Shown piece after piece: positions 24,988 through 35,165 of a stretch of 64,000 nt of DNA. Source of the DNA: Cellulomonas wangsupingiae (GTDB taxonomy: Bacteria > Actinomycetota > Actinomycetes > Actinomycetales > Cellulomonadaceae); assembly GCF_024508275.1 (NCBI RefSeq), contig NZ_CP101989.1, forward strand, positions 3,472,001 to 3,536,000, in the 5' to 3' direction. The position numbers and the translations under genes are program-made. The notes under the pieces are model-generated. The model saw only the letters and a program-made list of their open reading frames with translations. It had not been told where the DNA came from and did not search any database. The stretch's first letter is position 1, and each line of letters opens with the position of its first letter.

Positions 24988-27407
24988 GCGTTGCTGACCT
25001 CCACGTCGACGATCCGCCGGTCGGCGGCCGAGATCTCGTGCACAGCACCGGTCACCCGCAGGAGCGCGCGCGGTGTGCTGTGGCCCGGCAGCGTACGACG
25101 CGTGACCTCGGCCGTGCTGGTGATCGCACCGCCTGTCGCCTCGGCGACGTCGGACGGGTTGGCGACGCCGGCGTGCGAGGCGACCCAGACCTGCACGTCG
25201 CCGGGCTCGACGACGCGCGCCAGGCGGCGGTCGACCAGCGCGAGGCGCGTCGTCGGGACGCGGAAGGTGACGCGTCGCGACTGCCCGGGCTCGAGCTGCA
25301 CGCGGGCGTACCCGAGCAGCTGCGCGACCGGCCGCACCACCGAGCCGACGACGTCGCGCCCGTACAGCTGCACCACGTCGGCGCCGGCGACGTCACCGGT
25401 GTTGGTGACCGTCACGGCGGCGGTGAACGTGCCCGCCGCGTCGACGGTCGGGTCCACCTGCAGGTCCTCGTGCGTGAACGTCGTGTAGCTCAGCCCGAAC
25501 CCGAAGGGCCGCACCGGCGTGGGGTCGGTCGACGTGACGTCGGACGGCCCACCGAGGACCGGGTGCAGGTAGCGGAACGGCTGCGCGCCCGCGGCGCGCG
25601 GCAGCGACACGGGCAGCCGGCCCGACGGCGTCGCGGCACCGGTCAGCAGGTCGGCGATCGCGTCGCCGCCGCCCTCGCCCGGGAAGAACGCCTGGAGGAC
25701 GGCCGCGGGGCGCGGGCCCTCGCCGTCCAGCGCCCACCCGATCGCGTAGGGGCGGCCCGTGAGCAGCACCATGACGACGGGGGTACCCGTGGCGACGAGC
25801 GCCTCGACGAGCTCCCGCTGCCGGCCGGGCAGCTCGAGGGACTGCACGTCGTTGCCCTCGCCGACGGTCCCGCGGCCGAACAGGCCCGCCTGGTCGCCGA
25901 CCACGACGACGGCCACGTCGGCGTCCGCCGCCGCGGACACCGCCGCGGCGAGACCGCTCGTGTCGTCGCCCTCGACCGTGCACCCCTCGGCGAACGTCAC
26001 CTCGCCGTCGAGCGTCGCGGCGAGCGCCTCGTGGACGCTGCGGATCTCGAAGCCGAGCGGCAGGTCCGGGTGGTGCGCCAGCACGTGGTTGGCGAACGAG
26101 TAGCAGCCCATGAGCGCCTCGGGCCGGGCGGCGTTGGGCCCGACGACGGCGACGCGGCGCGGCTGCGCGAGCGGCAGCACGCCGTCGTTGGACAGCAGCA
26201 CGACGGACTCCTCCGCGAGGCGGCGGGCCAGCTCGCGGTGCCGCGGCGAGTCGAGGTCGACGTGCGCCGGCGGCTCGTCCTCGAACGCGTCGTCGTCGAG
26301 CAGGCCGAGGTCCTCCTTCTGCGCCAGCGCCCGCAGGACGGCACGGTCGACGAGCGCCTCGTCGACCAGCCCGGCCCGCACGCGCTCGGCCAGCGGCTCG
26401 AGGAACGCGTCGCCCGTGGGCAGCTCGATGTCCAGGCCGGCGGCCAGCGCCAGCGCAGCGGCCTCGCCACGGTCGGCGGCGACACCGTGCATGACCTGCA
26501 GGAACGCGACCGCGAAGTAGTCGGCGACGACGACGCCGTCGAAGCCCCACTGCTCGCGCAGCACATCGGTGAGGTAGTGGGGGTCCGCCGCCACGGGGAC
26601 GCCGTCGACGTCGGCGTAGGAGTTCATCACGGAGCGGACGCCACCGTCGCGCACGGCCATCTCGAACGGCGGCAGGTAGATCTCGGCCAGCTCGCGGGGC
26701 CCGGCGTGCACGGGGGCGTGGTTGCGCCCGGCGGCCGAGGCGGAGTAGCCGACGAAGTGCTTGAGGGTGGCGTGGACGCCGGCCTCCTGCAGACCGCGCA
26801 CGTACGCCGTGCCCACGGTCCCGACGAGGTACGGGTCCTCGCCGATGCACTCGTCGACGCGGCCCCAGCGGGGGTCGCCGACGACGTCGAGCACCGGGGC
26901 CAGGCCCTGGTGGATGCCCAGCTCGCGCATCGAGTCGCCGATGGCCCGCGCGGCCTCGTGCACCAGCTCGGGGTCGAACGACGCGCCCCACGCGAGCGGG
27001 GTCGGGTAGCTCGCGGCCTGCCAGGCGGCCAGGCCCGTGAGGCACTCCTCGTGCACCAGCGCGGGGATGCCCAGGCGCGTCTCGCGCTTGAGGCGACGCT
27101 GCTCGGCCCACAGCCACGCGGCGCGCTCGGCCGGCTCGACGGGACGCGTCCCGTACACGCGGGTGTAGTGACCGAGGCCGTGCCGCGTGATCTCGGCGAG
27201 CTGCCCCGAGTCCTTCTGGCCCGAGGCCATCTCGGACTGCATGGGGGCGACGGTGCCGTTCTGGTCGAGCCAGTAGCCGACCAGCTGCGCCAGCTTCTCC
27301 TCGAGGGTCATCCGGGCGTGCAGGTCACGCACCCGGGCGGAGACGACGGGCATGGCGGGAACGTGCGACGACCGCTGCTGGGCGGCGCTGCCGAGGGTGT
27401 CGGACAC
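24984..27407 (-). CDS. GH3 family beta-glycosidase (beta-glucosidase/xylosidase)
   Basis: 807 residues, cytoplasmic. The N-terminal TIM barrel has LAPVLDVVGDPRWGRVDECI, ATLKHFVGYSASAAGRNHAP, and the nucleophile Asp (about residue 296) in GFDGVVVADYFAV. The alpha/beta sandwich follows (RVAVVGPNAARPEALMGCYS) and a C-terminal fibronectin-III-like domain (GFGLSYTTFTHEDLQVDPTV). GTG 27407 is preferred: GAAGGAG lies upstream and translation begins just before the conserved region. GH3 and GH43 together suggest stepwise hydrolysis of xylo- or arabinoxylo-oligosaccharides delivered by the ABC importer upstream, from which a strong hairpin separates it. Confidence 0.92.
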   Translation of the reverse strand: MSDTLGSAAQQRSSHVPAMPVVSARVRDLHARMTLEEKLAQLVGYWLDQNGTVAPMQSEMASGQKDSGQLAEITRHGLGHYTRVYGTRPVEPAERAAWLWAEQRRLKRETRLGIPALVHEECLTGLAAWQAASYPTPLAWGASFDPELVHEAARAIGDSMRELGIHQGLAPVLDVVGDPRWGRVDECIGEDPYLVGTVGTAYVRGLQEAGVHATLKHFVGYSASAAGRNHAPVHAGPRELAEIYLPPFEMAVRDGGVRSVMNSYADVDGVPVAADPHYLTDVLREQWGFDGVVVADYFAVAFLQVMHGVAADRGEAAALALAAGLDIELPTGDAFLEPLAERVRAGLVDEALVDRAVLRALAQKEDLGLLDDDAFEDEPPAHVDLDSPRHRELARRLAEESVVLLSNDGVLPLAQPRRVAVVGPNAARPEALMGCYSFANHVLAHHPDLPLGFEIRSVHEALAATLDGEVTFAEGCTVEGDDTSGLAAAVSAAADADVAVVVVGDQAGLFGRGTVGEGNDVQSLELPGRQRELVEALVATGTPVVMVLLTGRPYAIGWALDGEGPRPAAVLQAFFPGEGGGDAIADLLTGAATPSGRLPVSLPRAAGAQPFRYLHPVLGGPSDVTSTDPTPVRPFGFGLSYTTFTHEDLQVDPTVDAAGTFTAAVTVTNTGDVAGADVVQLYGRDVVGSVVRPVAQLLGYARVQLEPGQSRRVTFRVPTTRLALVDRRLARVVEPGDVQVWVASHAGVANPSDVAEATGGAITSTAEVTRRTLPGHSTPRALLRVTGAVHEISAADRRIVDVEVSNA

Positions 27408-27447
27408 GGGGTGGTGCTCCTTCGGAAGGTATGGCGAGGTGGTACGG

Positions 27448-27486
27448 CTGCGCGCCCGCCCGGGACGAACCCGGACGGGCGCGCAG
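27448..27486 (-). terminator. Hairpin between the ABC permease and GH3 genes
   Basis: A 17-bp stem with one mismatch (arms beginning CTGCGCGCCCG and ending CGGGCGCGCAG) with a 5-nt loop, 9 nt after the permease stop. It could partly terminate transcription or set an mRNA end so that transporter and glycosidase messages differ in abundance. Confidence 0.7.
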
Positions 27487-27495
27487 AAGGGGACG

Positions 27496-28386
27496 TCAGC
27501 CCTTGACGGCGCCGGTGAGGCCACCGACGATGCGGCGCTCGAACAGCGAGAAGAAGATCAGCGCCGGGATCATCGACAGCGACGTGAAGGCCAGCACCCG
27601 GGCGGTGTCGACCGAGTACTGCGACGCGAACGACTGCACACCCAGAGGCAGGGTGTACATCGACTCGTCGTTGAGGATGAACAGCGGCAGCATGTAGCTG
27701 TTCCAGGCCGCCACGAACGCGAGGATGCCGACGGTGACGACGCCGGGGATCGACAGCGGGACGACCATCCGGAAGAAGAACCCGAGCCGGCTCGCGCCGT
27801 CGATGGACGCCGCCTCCTCGAGCTCCTTGGGGATGGCCCGCAGGAACGGCACGAGGATGATGATCGTCGTCGGCAGCGCGAACGCGATCTGCGGGAGGAT
27901 GATCCCCGCGAGGCTGTTCATCAGACCGAGGTTCTTGATCATCAGGTACAGCGGGGTGATCGCGACCGTCATGGGGAACATGAGGCCGGCGGCGAACAGC
28001 GAGTACATCGCGGCGTTGGCCTTGAAGTCGTACCGGGCGAGCACGTAGCTCGCCATGACCCCGAGGACCACGACGCCGATCGTCGTGACGATCGCGCTGA
28101 TCGCCGAGTTCCCCGCCTGCTGCCAGAACAGCGAGCTGTTGAGGACCGAGGAGTAGTTGCCCCACTCCCACGTCGTCGGGAACCCGGACGGGTCCTGCGT
28201 GATCTGCGAGTTGGTCCGCAGGCCGCCGAGGATGATGTAGATGACGGGGCCGACGCACACGCCGACGAGCAGCCACGCAACGACGTAGACGAGCGGGTTG
28301 ACCTTGTCGAGCGTCTTCCCGCGACGCCGCTTCGGCGCGGGGGCCAAGGGCTGGGCAGGGGTTGCCTGCACGGCGGTGGCGGCCAT
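27496..28386 (-). CDS. Carbohydrate ABC transporter permease, MalG/UgpE type
   Basis: 296 residues, six membrane helices (first at LVYVVAWLLVGVCVGPVIYI). The EAA loop is ELEEAASIDGASRLGFFFRM, and the C-terminus ERRIVGGLTGAVKG is characteristic of the family. ATG 28386 overlaps the upstream permease stop codon by one base (TGATG). It forms the membrane channel with that permease for the binding protein encoded at 29.4-30.7 kb. No dedicated ATPase gene is present. Confidence 0.93.
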   Translation of the reverse strand: MAATAVQATPAQPLAPAPKRRRGKTLDKVNPLVYVVAWLLVGVCVGPVIYIILGGLRTNSQITQDPSGFPTTWEWGNYSSVLNSSLFWQQAGNSAISAIVTTIGVVVLGVMASYVLARYDFKANAAMYSLFAAGLMFPMTVAITPLYLMIKNLGLMNSLAGIILPQIAFALPTTIIILVPFLRAIPKELEEAASIDGASRLGFFFRMVVPLSIPGVVTVGILAFVAAWNSYMLPLFILNDESMYTLPLGVQSFASQYSVDTARVLAFTSLSMIPALIFFSLFERRIVGGLTGAVKG

Positions 28387-29405
28387 CACTTCTTCCCTTC
28401 GGTGATCGCACCCTGGGTGTCACGCCGCAGCACGAAGCGCTGATAGGTCAGGGCGATGACGAGCGAGATGATGAACAGGACCACCGCGACGGCGTTGCCG
28501 AAGCCGTAGTTCCCGGCGTTGCGCCCGTTGAGCACCATGTAGGTCGCCATCGTCGAGGTGCCGGCCGTGGCGGACACGTACTGGCCCCAGATGATGTAGA
28601 CGAGGTCGAACAGCTGCAGCGAGCCGATGATCGACAGGAACGCCCAGATGCGCAGCGTCGGGCCGAGCAGCGGCAGCGTGATGCTGCGCTGCGTCTGCCA
28701 GTAGGAGGCGCCGTCGATCGCGGCGGCCTCGTGCAGCTCCTCGGGGATGGACTGCAGCCCCGCGAGGAAGAGGATCACGGCGAAGCCGATGTACTTCCAC
28801 GTGATGATGATCATCAGCGACCAGATCGCGACGTCCGGGTCGGACAGCCAGTCGACCGCCCAGCCCTCGAGCCCGATCTTGCCGAAGAGGTCGTTGATCG
28901 CACCCGTGGTCTGGAGCATGAGGCTCCAGCCGGTGCCGACGATGACCTCGGAGACCACGTAGGGCACGAAGATCAGCACGCGGATGAGGCCACGGCCGCG
29001 CATCTTGCGGTTGAGCAGCAGCGCGAGGATGACGGCCGCCGGTCCCTGCATGACGAGGGACATCACGACGATGAAGCCGTTGTGCGACAGCGCGTCGATG
29101 AACGTGCTGTCCTGGAGGATCGTCAGGTAGTTCTCGAGGCCGACGAAGTCCGTCGGGACCCCGTAGCCCTTCCACTTGAAGAACCCGTAGTACGCCGCCA
29201 TGACGACGGGGAAGATGACGAACGCGATGAAGACGACGATCGCGGGGCCTGCGAGGAGCGCGATCTCGGCGCGCTTGCGCCAGTCACCCCTACGGCGCGG
29301 CCGGCGCGCCGGGGACGGTGCCGTGACGGCACCGTCCCCGACTGCCGAGCCATCCCCGGGCGTCGACGTCCTGAGCAGTGCGTTCCCGCCCTGGGAGTTG
29401 CTCAT
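28386..29405 (-). CDS. Carbohydrate ABC transporter permease, MalF/UgpA type
   Basis: 339 residues. A disordered, charged N-terminus of about 45 residues is followed by six helices (first at IALLAGPAIVVFIAFVIF). EAA loop: ELHEAAAIDGASYWQTQRSI. It lies 8 nt after the binding-protein gene and is coupled to the next permease. Confidence 0.93.
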   Translation of the reverse strand: MSNSQGGNALLRTSTPGDGSAVGDGAVTAPSPARRPRRRGDWRKRAEIALLAGPAIVVFIAFVIFPVVMAAYYGFFKWKGYGVPTDFVGLENYLTILQDSTFIDALSHNGFIVVMSLVMQGPAAVILALLLNRKMRGRGLIRVLIFVPYVVSEVIVGTGWSLMLQTTGAINDLFGKIGLEGWAVDWLSDPDVAIWSLMIIITWKYIGFAVILFLAGLQSIPEELHEAAAIDGASYWQTQRSITLPLLGPTLRIWAFLSIIGSLQLFDLVYIIWGQYVSATAGTSTMATYMVLNGRNAGNYGFGNAVAVVLFIISLVIALTYQRFVLRRDTQGAITEGKK

Positions 29406-29413
29406 CGGACCAG

Positions 29414-30703
29414 TTACTCCTTGGCTGCAGCGGCCTTGACCGCGGCGACGATGCTGTCTGCGTCACCGTCGCCGGCGAGCATGTCGACGACCCCGGCGTT
29501 GAGCGCGTTGCCGACGTTCTGGCCGAGCAGCGTGTCGAGCCACACGGACACGTAGGCCGCGTCGTTGTAGGACGCGAGCACGTCCTGCAGGGCCGGGTCG
29601 GTGACGGCGCCCTGAGCGTCCTTCGACGCCGGCAGGGTCACGAACGCCTCGGCGTAGCCCTCCTGGTGCTCCTGCTTCATGTAGAAGTTCAGGAAGTCGG
29701 CGCAGGCGTCGGGGGCGTCCACGTGGCAGGCGTAACCGTCGACGCCACCCATCATGGCCGTCGCGTCACCCTTGCCACCCTCGATGGCGGGGAACGGGAA
29801 CCAGCCGAGGTCGGCCAGCGGCTCGCCGTCAGGCGTCAGACCGGCGATGACGCCCGGGTTCCACGCACCCATGAGCTCCATCGCGGCCTGGTGGTTGGCC
29901 AGCAGACCGGCCGAGGAGCCGGCACCCTGCTGCGCCGTCGTCGTCAGGAACCCGTTGTTGAAGGGCTCGATGCCGGCGAAGTCGGCGTACGCCTGGCCCG
30001 CCTCGGTCCAGCACGGGTCGTCGAAGTTCATCTCGGCGGCCGACTCGTTGATCGTGTCCTGCGAGCAGGCACGCAGCGCGAAGAAGTAGTACCAGTGCGC
30101 GGCGGGCCAGGCGTCCTTGCCACCCAGGGCGATGGGCTGGATGCCCGCGGCCTTGAGCTTGGCGACGGCGTCCTCGAGCTCGGCCATGGTGGTCGGCGTC
30201 TCGGTGATGCCGGCCTGCGCGAACAGGTCCTTGCTGTACCAGATGCCACCGGGGAGCACGGCGGTCGGCATGCCGTAGACCTTGCCGTCCACCGCGAACG
30301 CGTCGAGCGCGCCGCCGACGGCCTCGCGCACGTCGTCGTCGATCTTGTCGGTGAGGTCCATGACCTGGCCGGAGTCGACGATGTCGGCGAGCTTGCCGCC
30401 ACCGCGCGCCATGAAGATGTCCGGCGCGTCGCCCGAGTTGAGGGCGGTCTGGAGCTTGCCGTCCATGTCCTCGTTCTGGATGGACTGGATCTTGACGGTG
30501 ACACCCGGGTTGGCCTCCTCGAAGGCCGCGGCGGTGGCATCCCAGTACGCCTTGCCGTCACCGGTCGTCGAGTTGTGCCAGAACGTGAGCTCGACGTCGC
30601 CGTCGCCGCCCGCGCTGGTGTCGTCCGAGCCGCCGCAGGCGGCGAGCGCGAGCGCGCCCATGAGCACTGCGACCGAGGTCGCCAGTGACTTCCTTGCCTT
30701 CAT
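29414..30703 (-). CDS. Sugar ABC transporter substrate-binding lipoprotein (CUT1)
   Basis: 429 residues. A signal peptide ends in LAAC (Cys23). The mature protein fits the oligosaccharide-binding family 1: ELTFWHNSTTGDGKAYWDAT, NSGDAPDIFMARGGGKLADI, GKVYGMPTAVLPGGIWYSKD, and AWNPGVIAGLTPDG. The ATG at 30703 follows GAAGAGG. It is first in an operon with two permeases, GH3 and GH43 genes, so xylan- or arabinoxylan-derived oligosaccharides are the likely cargo. The upstream intergenic region carries a 24-bp dyad operator. Confidence 0.93.
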   Translation of the reverse strand: MKARKSLATSVAVLMGALALAACGGSDDTSAGGDGDVELTFWHNSTTGDGKAYWDATAAAFEEANPGVTVKIQSIQNEDMDGKLQTALNSGDAPDIFMARGGGKLADIVDSGQVMDLTDKIDDDVREAVGGALDAFAVDGKVYGMPTAVLPGGIWYSKDLFAQAGITETPTTMAELEDAVAKLKAAGIQPIALGGKDAWPAAHWYYFFALRACSQDTINESAAEMNFDDPCWTEAGQAYADFAGIEPFNNGFLTTTAQQGAGSSAGLLANHQAAMELMGAWNPGVIAGLTPDGEPLADLGWFPFPAIEGGKGDATAMMGGVDGYACHVDAPDACADFLNFYMKQEHQEGYAEAFVTLPASKDAQGAVTDPALQDVLASYNDAAYVSVWLDTLLGQNVGNALNAGVVDMLAGDGDADSIVAAVKAAAAKE

Positions 30704-30900
30704 GGTCTGTCCTCTTCGTCGAGCCACACAAAGCCCGGGCGACCCCACCTGGAGGTCGCCTGGAGGGCGTGACGAGCCGCTGGCCGACATGACGTCGTGG
30801 CCCGACGCGCGGTGCCGGCCGTGAACGTTCGCCTGCCCTCTCCCCGGCGTGCCGGGGTGGCTGTCCTGACTCTGCAGGACGTCCCATGACGGATCAAAAT

Positions 30901-30924
30901 CGCTCCGATAACGATATCGAAGCG
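30901..30924. promoter_or_regulatory. 24-bp dyad, probable LacI-type operator of the GH3/GH43 operon
   Basis: CGCT-C-CGATA-A-CG-A-TATCG-A-AGCG: 20 of 24 positions are palindromic about a central CG. It lies about 200 bp upstream of the binding-protein ATG. The surrounding sequence (30894-30930) is markedly AT-richer than its neighbourhood, as expected of a promoter. The cognate regulator is not encoded beside the operon. Confidence 0.65.
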
Positions 30925-31266
30925 GTTCGCCTATCGACGCCGGATCGCCGTGCTGACCTGCGACGACACTCACACCGAGGGTTGTGCAGCCCGGATCGCC
31001 CCCTGTGTCGGGCGGCCCGCGCGACAGGTCGGCGAGGCGGCGAGCGCGCCCGACAAGTCGTGATGTGTGAGGGCGTCCCGGACGCCTCCAGACCCCCTCG
31101 AGGGCCCCGGGAAGGCCGTCGCGTCGCCCGGACGGCCGCGGGACGTTGGACCCATCCCCCGCCGTCGTCGACGTGGCGTACGTCACTGCGGCGGGAGCCG
31201 CGGCTGGTGCGCAGGACACGCCCCCGGCGCCGCGCGGCGCGGGGGACGTCGGACACCCCGGCACGA
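30925..31266. other. Intergenic stretch with no recognisable gene
   Basis: About 340 bp between the ABC-operon operator and the ClpC terminator. Both strands carry GC-rich open frames, but none has a good ribosome site or protein-like composition. Nothing further is recognised. Confidence 0.5.
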
Positions 31267-31306
31267 CGACGGCCCCGGCCCCCCGTCAGGGGAGCCGGGG
31301 CCGTCG
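31267..31306 (-). terminator. Terminator hairpin after clpC
   Basis: Perfect 13-bp stem CGACGGCCCCGGC / GCCGGGGCCGTCG around a 14-nt centre that can extend the stem (CCCCC with GGGG). It starts 21 nt beyond the clpC stop codon. Confidence 0.75.
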
Positions 31307-31326
31307 GGACCCTGTGTACCGCTCGG

Positions 31327-33906
31327 TCAGGCCGGTGCGAGGCCCGTTCCGCCGTCGCCACGCGCCGGGGCGGAGGGCGCCGCGGGGACGTCCGTGCCGG
31401 AACCGGGCGTCCCGACCGACGCGCCCACCGGGACGGGGTCCTTGCCCGTGGTGCCGCGCGGCACCCCACGGAACAGGAACTCGCCCAGCAGGCCCTCGCC
31501 CTGCGCGTCGACGATGACCGTCTGACCGGCCTTGAGCTCGCCGAACAGGATCTTCTCGGACAGCGCGTCCTCGATGTCCCGCTGGATCGCACGACGCAGC
31601 GGACGGGCACCGAGCACCGGGTCGTAACCCTTCTCCGACAGCAGCTTCTTGGCCGCCGGCGTGATCTCGATGCTCATGTCCTTGTCGCGCAGGCGCTTGT
31701 CGAGCTTGGCGACCATGAGGTCGACGATCGCGAAGATCTCCGACTGCGAGAGCTGCGGGAAGACCACCACGTCGTCGACGCGGTTGAGGAACTCCGGCCG
31801 GAAGTGCTGCTTCAGCTCGTCGTTCACCTTGGCCTTCATGCGCTCGTAGTCCGTCGCGAGCTCGCCTCCGGCCTGGAAGCCGGTCATGACGCCCTTGGCG
31901 ATGTCCCGCGTGCCGAGGTTCGTCGTCATGATGATCACGGTGTTCTTGAAGTCGATGACGCGGCCCTGCGAGTCGGTCAGGCGACCGTCCTCGAGGATCT
32001 GCAGCAGCGAGTTGAAGATGTCCGCGTGCGCCTTCTCGACCTCGTCGAACAGCACGACCGAGAACGGCTTGCGGCGCACCTTCTCGGTGAGCTGACCACC
32101 CTCGTCGTACCCGACGTACCCGGGAGGCGACCCGAACAGCCGCGACACCGTGTGCTTCTCGGAGAACTCCGACATGTCGAGCTGGATCAGCGCGTCCTCG
32201 TCCCCGAAGAGGAACTCGGCGAGGGCCTTGGCCAGCTCCGTCTTCCCGACACCCGTGGGGCCCGCGAAGATGAACGAGCCACCGGGGCGCTTCGGGTCCT
32301 TGAGGCCCGCACGCGTGCGGCGGATGGCCTGCGAGAGCGCCTTGATCGCCGCGTCCTGCCCGACGACCCGCTTGTGCAGGTTCTCCTCCATGTGCAGGAG
32401 CCGGCTGGACTCCTCCTCGGTGAGCTTGAACACCGGGATGCCCGTGGCGTTCGCCAGCACCTCGGCGATGAGCTCCTCGTCGACCTCGGCGACGGCGTCC
32501 AGGTCGCCGTTCTTCCAGGCCTTCTCCTTCTCGGCGCGCTTGAGCCCGAGCTGCTTCTCCTCGTCGCGCAGGCGCGCGGCCTTCTCGAAGTCCTGCTCGT
32601 CGATCGCGGACTCCTTGTCGCGGCGCGTCTCGGCGATCTGCTCGTCGAGCTCGCGCAGCTCCGGCGGGGCCGTCATGCGACGGATGCGCAGGCGCGCGCC
32701 GGCCTCGTCGACCAGGTCGATCGCCTTGTCCGGCAGGTACCGGTCGTTGACGTACCGGTCGGCCAGCGTCGCGGCGGCCACCAGGGCGGAGTCCGTGATG
32801 GACACGCGGTGGTGCGCCTCGTACCGGTCGCGCAGACCCTTGAGGATCTCGATCGCGTGCTGCAGGTTCGGCTCGGCGACCTGGATCGGCTGGAAGCGGC
32901 GCTCCAGGGCCGGGTCCTTCTCGACGTACTTGCGGTACTCGTCGAGCGTCGTGGCACCGATGGTCTGCAGCTCGCCACGCGCCAGCATGGGCTTGAGGAT
33001 CGACGCGGCGTCGATCGCACCCTCGGCGGCACCCGCCCCGACGAGCGTGTGGATCTCGTCGATGAACAGGATGATGTCGCCGCGCGTGCGAATCTCCTTG
33101 AGGACCTTCTTCAGGCGCTCCTCGAAGTCACCGCGGTAGCGCGAGCCGGCGACCAGGGCGCCGAGGTCGAGCGTGTAGAGCTGCTTGTCCTTCAGCGTCT
33201 CCGGCACGTCGCCGCGCACGATGTCCTGCGCGAGACCCTCGACGACGGCGGTCTTGCCGACGCCGGGCTCACCGATCAGCACCGGGTTGTTCTTGGTGCG
33301 GCGGGACAGCACCTGCATGACCCGCTCGATCTCCTTCTCGCGCCCGATGACCGGGTCGAGCTTGCCGTCGCGGGCCGCCTGCGTGAGGTTGCGGCCGAAC
33401 TGGTCGAGCACGGCCGAGCCGGACGGCTGGCCCTCCGCCGGGCCGCCCGAGGCGACCGGCTCCTTGCCCTGGTAGCCCGAGACGAGCTGGATGACCTGCT
33501 GGCGGACCCGGTTGAGGTCGGCGCCGAGCTTGTTGAGGACCTGGGCGGCGACGCCCTCGCCCTCGCGGATCAGGCCGAGCAGGATGTGCTCGGTGCCGAT
33601 GTAGTTGTGGCCGAGCTGCAGCGCCTCGCGCAGCGACAGCTCCAGGACCTTCTTGGCGCGCGGCGTGAACGGGATGTGCCCGCTGGGCGCCTGCTGGCCC
33701 TCGCCGATGATCTCCTGGACCTGGGCGCGGACGGCCTCCAGGGAGATGCCGAGGGACTCCAGGGCCTTCGCCGCGACACCCTCGCCCTCGTGGATGAGAC
33801 CCAGGAGGATGTGCTCGGTGCCGATGTAGTTGTGGTTGAGCATCCGCGCCTCTTCCTGGGCGAGGACGACCACGCGACGGGCTCGGTCCGTGAATCTCTC
33901 GAACAT
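31327..33906 (-). CDS. clpC: ClpC ATPase, chaperone subunit of the Clp protease
   Basis: 859-residue class I Clp/Hsp100 protein. Two N-terminal Clp_N repeats ([33 protein letters not shown] occurs twice) are followed by AAA domain 1 with Walker A GEPGVGKT and Walker B ILFIDEIH. The UVR-bearing middle domain ([15 protein letters not shown] segment) precedes AAA domain 2 with Walker A GPTGVGKT and [11 protein letters not shown]. It unfolds substrates and feeds them to ClpP. The C-terminal tail is Pro/Ala-rich and variable. ATG 33906 has GAGGAG 5 nt upstream; a GTG two codons earlier is unlikely. Ordinary housekeeping gene, monocistronic. Confidence 0.97.
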   Translation of the reverse strand: MFERFTDRARRVVVLAQEEARMLNHNYIGTEHILLGLIHEGEGVAAKALESLGISLEAVRAQVQEIIGEGQQAPSGHIPFTPRAKKVLELSLREALQLGHNYIGTEHILLGLIREGEGVAAQVLNKLGADLNRVRQQVIQLVSGYQGKEPVASGGPAEGQPSGSAVLDQFGRNLTQAARDGKLDPVIGREKEIERVMQVLSRRTKNNPVLIGEPGVGKTAVVEGLAQDIVRGDVPETLKDKQLYTLDLGALVAGSRYRGDFEERLKKVLKEIRTRGDIILFIDEIHTLVGAGAAEGAIDAASILKPMLARGELQTIGATTLDEYRKYVEKDPALERRFQPIQVAEPNLQHAIEILKGLRDRYEAHHRVSITDSALVAAATLADRYVNDRYLPDKAIDLVDEAGARLRIRRMTAPPELRELDEQIAETRRDKESAIDEQDFEKAARLRDEEKQLGLKRAEKEKAWKNGDLDAVAEVDEELIAEVLANATGIPVFKLTEEESSRLLHMEENLHKRVVGQDAAIKALSQAIRRTRAGLKDPKRPGGSFIFAGPTGVGKTELAKALAEFLFGDEDALIQLDMSEFSEKHTVSRLFGSPPGYVGYDEGGQLTEKVRRKPFSVVLFDEVEKAHADIFNSLLQILEDGRLTDSQGRVIDFKNTVIIMTTNLGTRDIAKGVMTGFQAGGELATDYERMKAKVNDELKQHFRPEFLNRVDDVVVFPQLSQSEIFAIVDLMVAKLDKRLRDKDMSIEITPAAKKLLSEKGYDPVLGARPLRRAIQRDIEDALSEKILFGELKAGQTVIVDAQGEGLLGEFLFRGVPRGTTGKDPVPVGASVGTPGSGTDVPAAPSAPARGDGGTGLAPA

Positions 33907-34054
33907 GTGCACTCCTCACGAGCGGCGTGCCCCGCCGGGCACCGCGTGGCAGGGGTCCGCGCGGAGCCGACGAAGCGGCGTGTTTCGATGCTAACGGCGG
34001 GGTACCCACCGGACGTCCTGTGTTCGCCGCAGGCGGAGAGCACGGGCGCGCCGC

Positions 34055-34990
34055 TCATCGCGTCGCCGGGCGCGGTCCTCCGGGGCGCAGCGCGGCGACG
34101 GCCGCGAGGACGAGCAGGCCACCGACCAGCGCGGGCCACGTCAGGCGCTCACCCAGGACGACCGCCGCGAGCGCGGCCGCCGACACCGGCTCCACGAGGG
34201 TCGCCACGGTCGCCGCGGAGCCCGAGGTGGTCCGCAGCCCGGCGTACAGCAGGCCGTAGGCCAGCGCCATCGTCGCGACGCCGAGGTAGACCAGGAGCGC
34301 GAGCGAGCCGGGCGTCGACGGCAGGGCGGGCGCCCCGGTCACCGCCGCGGTGACGAGGAACGGCGCCAGGAGGAGCCCGCCCACGGTCGTGGTGGCGGTC
34401 GTCAGGGCGACCGGCTCGGTCCGCTGGGCCAGCCCGTGACCCAGCACCGTCGTCGTCGCGTACGTGGCACCGGACGCGACGGCCAGCAGCAGGCCGAGCC
34501 CCGGCCGGCTCCCGGTCGCCGTCGACCCGTCCGCGGCGGTGGCGCTGATGAGGACGAGGCCGGCGAGCGCCGCCACCAGCACGGTCATCTGCCGCCGTCC
34601 CGGCCGGGTCCGGGCACGGGCGTGCTCCGCGGCCGCCGCGAGCACCGGCGCGAGCCCGAGCGAGACGACCGTCGCGACGCCCACCCCCACCAGCAGCACC
34701 GAGGCGAAGTAGAGGCCCTGGTACAGCGCGGTGCCGCCGCCCACCAGCACCGTCAGCAGCGGCCGCGCCCGCACGGCGTCCCGCACCGCACGGCCGCGGC
34801 GTGCGACCAGGGCGAAGGCCAGCAGGGCGAGCGCGGCGAGCGCGGTCCGCCACGCGCTGACGGTCAGGGCGGACAGGCCGTCACGGTCGTGCAGGAGGGC
34901 GACGACGAGCCCGCCGGTGCCCCACAGGACACCGGCGGCGCACACCTGCAGGAGGCCGAGGCGGGCGCTGTGCGGGTGACGGTCGGCCAT
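34055..34990 (-). CDS. EamA/DMT family transporter
   Basis: 311 residues with about ten membrane helices in two EamA repeats (LGLLQVCAAGVLWGTGGLVV opens repeat 1; LGLLLAVASGATYATTTVLG opens repeat 2). The sequence LVEPVSAAALAAVVLGERLT near the end is the conserved EamA closing motif. Members export amino acids or metabolites; the substrate is unknown. ATG 34990 gives the standard length. It is divergent from the eCIS-linked lipoprotein gene and is probably unrelated to it. Confidence 0.9.
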   Translation of the reverse strand: MADRHPHSARLGLLQVCAAGVLWGTGGLVVALLHDRDGLSALTVSAWRTALAALALLAFALVARRGRAVRDAVRARPLLTVLVGGGTALYQGLYFASVLLVGVGVATVVSLGLAPVLAAAAEHARARTRPGRRQMTVLVAALAGLVLISATAADGSTATGSRPGLGLLLAVASGATYATTTVLGHGLAQRTEPVALTTATTTVGGLLLAPFLVTAAVTGAPALPSTPGSLALLVYLGVATMALAYGLLYAGLRTTSGSAATVATLVEPVSAAALAAVVLGERLTWPALVGGLLVLAAVAALRPGGPRPATR

Positions 34991-35088
34991 GGCGTCGCTC
35001 AACGTACCGGGGCGCGCCTCCGTGACGACCGACCGGACGTCGACCCGGCACGCCGGAGGCGGCCGGCGCGCAGCAGTTGCGCAGCAAC

Positions 35089-35122
35089 TACCGATGGCAG
35101 CGGCGCGCACGCCACCTAGCCT
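35089..35122 (+). promoter_or_regulatory. eCIS promoter 1 with shared TACCGATG element
   Basis: TACCGATG (35089-35096) is followed 20 nt later by a TANNNT -10-like hexamer TAGCCT (35117-35122), 43 nt before the GTG start. The same octamer and spacing occur at two other eCIS transcription units (near 39.7 kb and 43.1 kb). Confidence 0.5.
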
Positions 35123-35165
35123 GCGGGAGGCCGCAGAGTGCGCGGCCCCGAGCACGGAGGTGGGA

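Noticed and set aside
24984..27407. GH3 or GH43 as secreted xylan-degrading enzymes
   Set aside because: Neither has a signal peptide and both follow an oligosaccharide importer, so intracellular hydrolysis is more likely.
30886..34353. 1155-codon open frame opposite clpC
   Set aside because: It is the antisense shadow of a conserved ClpC gene; such long antisense frames arise from high GC at third positions, and the product is low-complexity.
35089..35096. TACCGATG as a -10 of a WhiG/FliA-type promoter (consensus GCCGATAA)
   Set aside because: Only CCGAT is shared, no TAAA-like -35 lies at the right distance, and standard -10-like hexamers follow at a constant spacing.
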